From the NCBI RefSeq assembly GCF_001682385.1, contig NZ_CP016210.1, positions 1,736,001 to 1,800,000 of the forward strand: a DNA stretch of 64,000 nucleotides. Reading direction: 5' to 3'. The position numbers and the translations under genes are program-made. The stretch comes from Azoarcus olearius. Its GTDB lineage: Bacteria > Pseudomonadota > Gammaproteobacteria > Burkholderiales > Rhodocyclaceae. The notes beneath the pieces were generated by a model, which searched no databases, was not told the DNA's origin, and saw nothing but the letters and a program-made list of their open reading frames with translations. Shown here piece by piece: positions 63,630-64,000 of this stretch; the stretch's first letter is position 1; the number at the start of each line of letters is the position of its first letter.

Positions 63630-64000
63630 ATGTCGATCAGCGTTCAGGAAGAGGATTTCGATGTCGGCGCCGAGATCGACGCGCTGACCGCGGGCAGGGT
63701 GGATGTCGGTGCGGTGGCGAGCTTCGTCGGCCTGGTTCGGGATGCGAACGAAGGCAGCGGTGTTTCGGCGATGACCCTGGAGCACTATCCGGGGATGACC
63801 GAGCAGGCACTCGCGGACATCGTCGCGGAGGCCGAGGCGCGCTGGAGGCTGAACGCGGTGCGCGTGATCCACCGCTACGGCCGGCTGGTGCCGGGCGACC
63901 GCATCGTGTTCGTCGCGGTGGCGGGGGCGCACCGTGGTGAAGCTTTCGCCGCCTGCGAGTTCATCATGGACTACCTGAAGACGCGGGCGCCGTTCTGGAA
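63630..64000 (+). CDS. moaE: Molybdopterin synthase catalytic subunit MoaE (5' part)
   Basis: The first 123 residues of MoaE are present and the gene runs off the window end. MoaE with MoaD converts precursor Z (cyclic pyranopterin monophosphate) into molybdopterin. Visible blocks are VGAVASFVGLVRD, LEHYPGMTEQAL, IHRYGRLVPGDRIVFVAVAGAHR and the active-site region YLKTRAPFWK. The start ATG 63630 is four bases after moaD. Confidence 0.95.
   Translation, partial: MSISVQEEDFDVGAEIDALTAGRVDVGAVASFVGLVRDANEGSGVSAMTLEHYPGMTEQALADIVAEAEARWRLNAVRVIHRYGRLVPGDRIVFVAVAGAHRGEAFAACEFIMDYLKTRAPFW

Noticed and set aside
1-64000. CRISPR arrays, tRNA or rRNA genes, insertion sequences or prophage
   Set aside because: No regularly spaced repeats, no cloverleaf-type sequences, no transposase or integrase frames and no compositional island were seen by reading. 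A dedicated RNA-gene search was not possible here.

Overview
This window is high-GC, gene-dense chromosome from a betaproteobacterium. It is most likely a member of the Rhodocyclales (Azoarcus/Thauera/Aromatoleum type). That placement is an inference from gene content and order: an sdhCDAB-sdhE-gltA-sucA-sucB-lpd block behind a GntR regulator and mdh, a PEP-CTERM protein, a DUF3141 PhaC-like protein, and many GTG starts. No tRNA, rRNA, insertion sequence, prophage or CRISPR array was seen.

Layout. 1-4.2 kb: end of a lipoprotein-release permease, lolD, a DUF2062 membrane protein and comEC. 4.2-7.7 kb: an alpha/beta hydrolase, then a circularly permuted ATP-grasp/alpha-E two-gene operon preceded by an NtrC-like enhancer and a sigma-54-type promoter. 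7.7-18.9 kb: housekeeping genes (rsgA, an M48 peptidase, orn, pgi, a GT39-type transferase, rpmE, dusC), a run of four small overlapping or closely spaced genes (a TrmB-like methyltransferase, a YecA/SEC-C protein and two YkgJ-type Cys-cluster proteins), an Ap4A-phosphorylase-like gene and an S4 protein. 18.9-22.6 kb: an RCK potassium channel with a DUF6394 partner, a PEP-CTERM protein with a possible sigma-54 promoter, and YchJ. 22.8-28.4 kb: acnA and acnB, head to head. 28.6-42 kb: accessory genes. These are two c-di-GMP proteins, a small cytochrome c, two PNPOx-like proteins (one fused to GAF), a TPP-dependent E1 alpha/beta pair with no E2 or E3 beside it, a GST, a YnfM/YnfL-like MFS-LysR pair, and a basic Ala/Lys/Pro-rich protein. 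42-55.8 kb: TCA block (HpcH/HpaI lyase, mdh, gntR, sdhCDAB, sdhE, gltA, sucA, sucB, lpd). 55.8-61.6 kb: DUF3141 protein, zapE, DinG/YoaA-type Fe-S helicase. 61.6-64 kb: molybdenum cofactor genes mobB, moeA, moaD and the start of moaE.

How it fits together. Citrate synthase, two aconitases, 2-oxoglutarate dehydrogenase E1/E2/E3, succinate dehydrogenase with its flavinylation factor, and malate dehydrogenase are all here. Isocitrate dehydrogenase, succinyl-CoA synthetase and fumarase are not. The same near-palindrome (GTCTTATAWAAGAC) lies in both the acnA/acnB and the mdh/gntR intergenic regions, which suggests that the local GntR regulator ties these loci into one regulon. The strongest leads are this candidate TCA regulon, the NtrC/sigma-54 arrangement ahead of the ATP-grasp/alpha-E operon, and the orphan E1 alpha/beta genes next to a flavin-fold/GAF pair.
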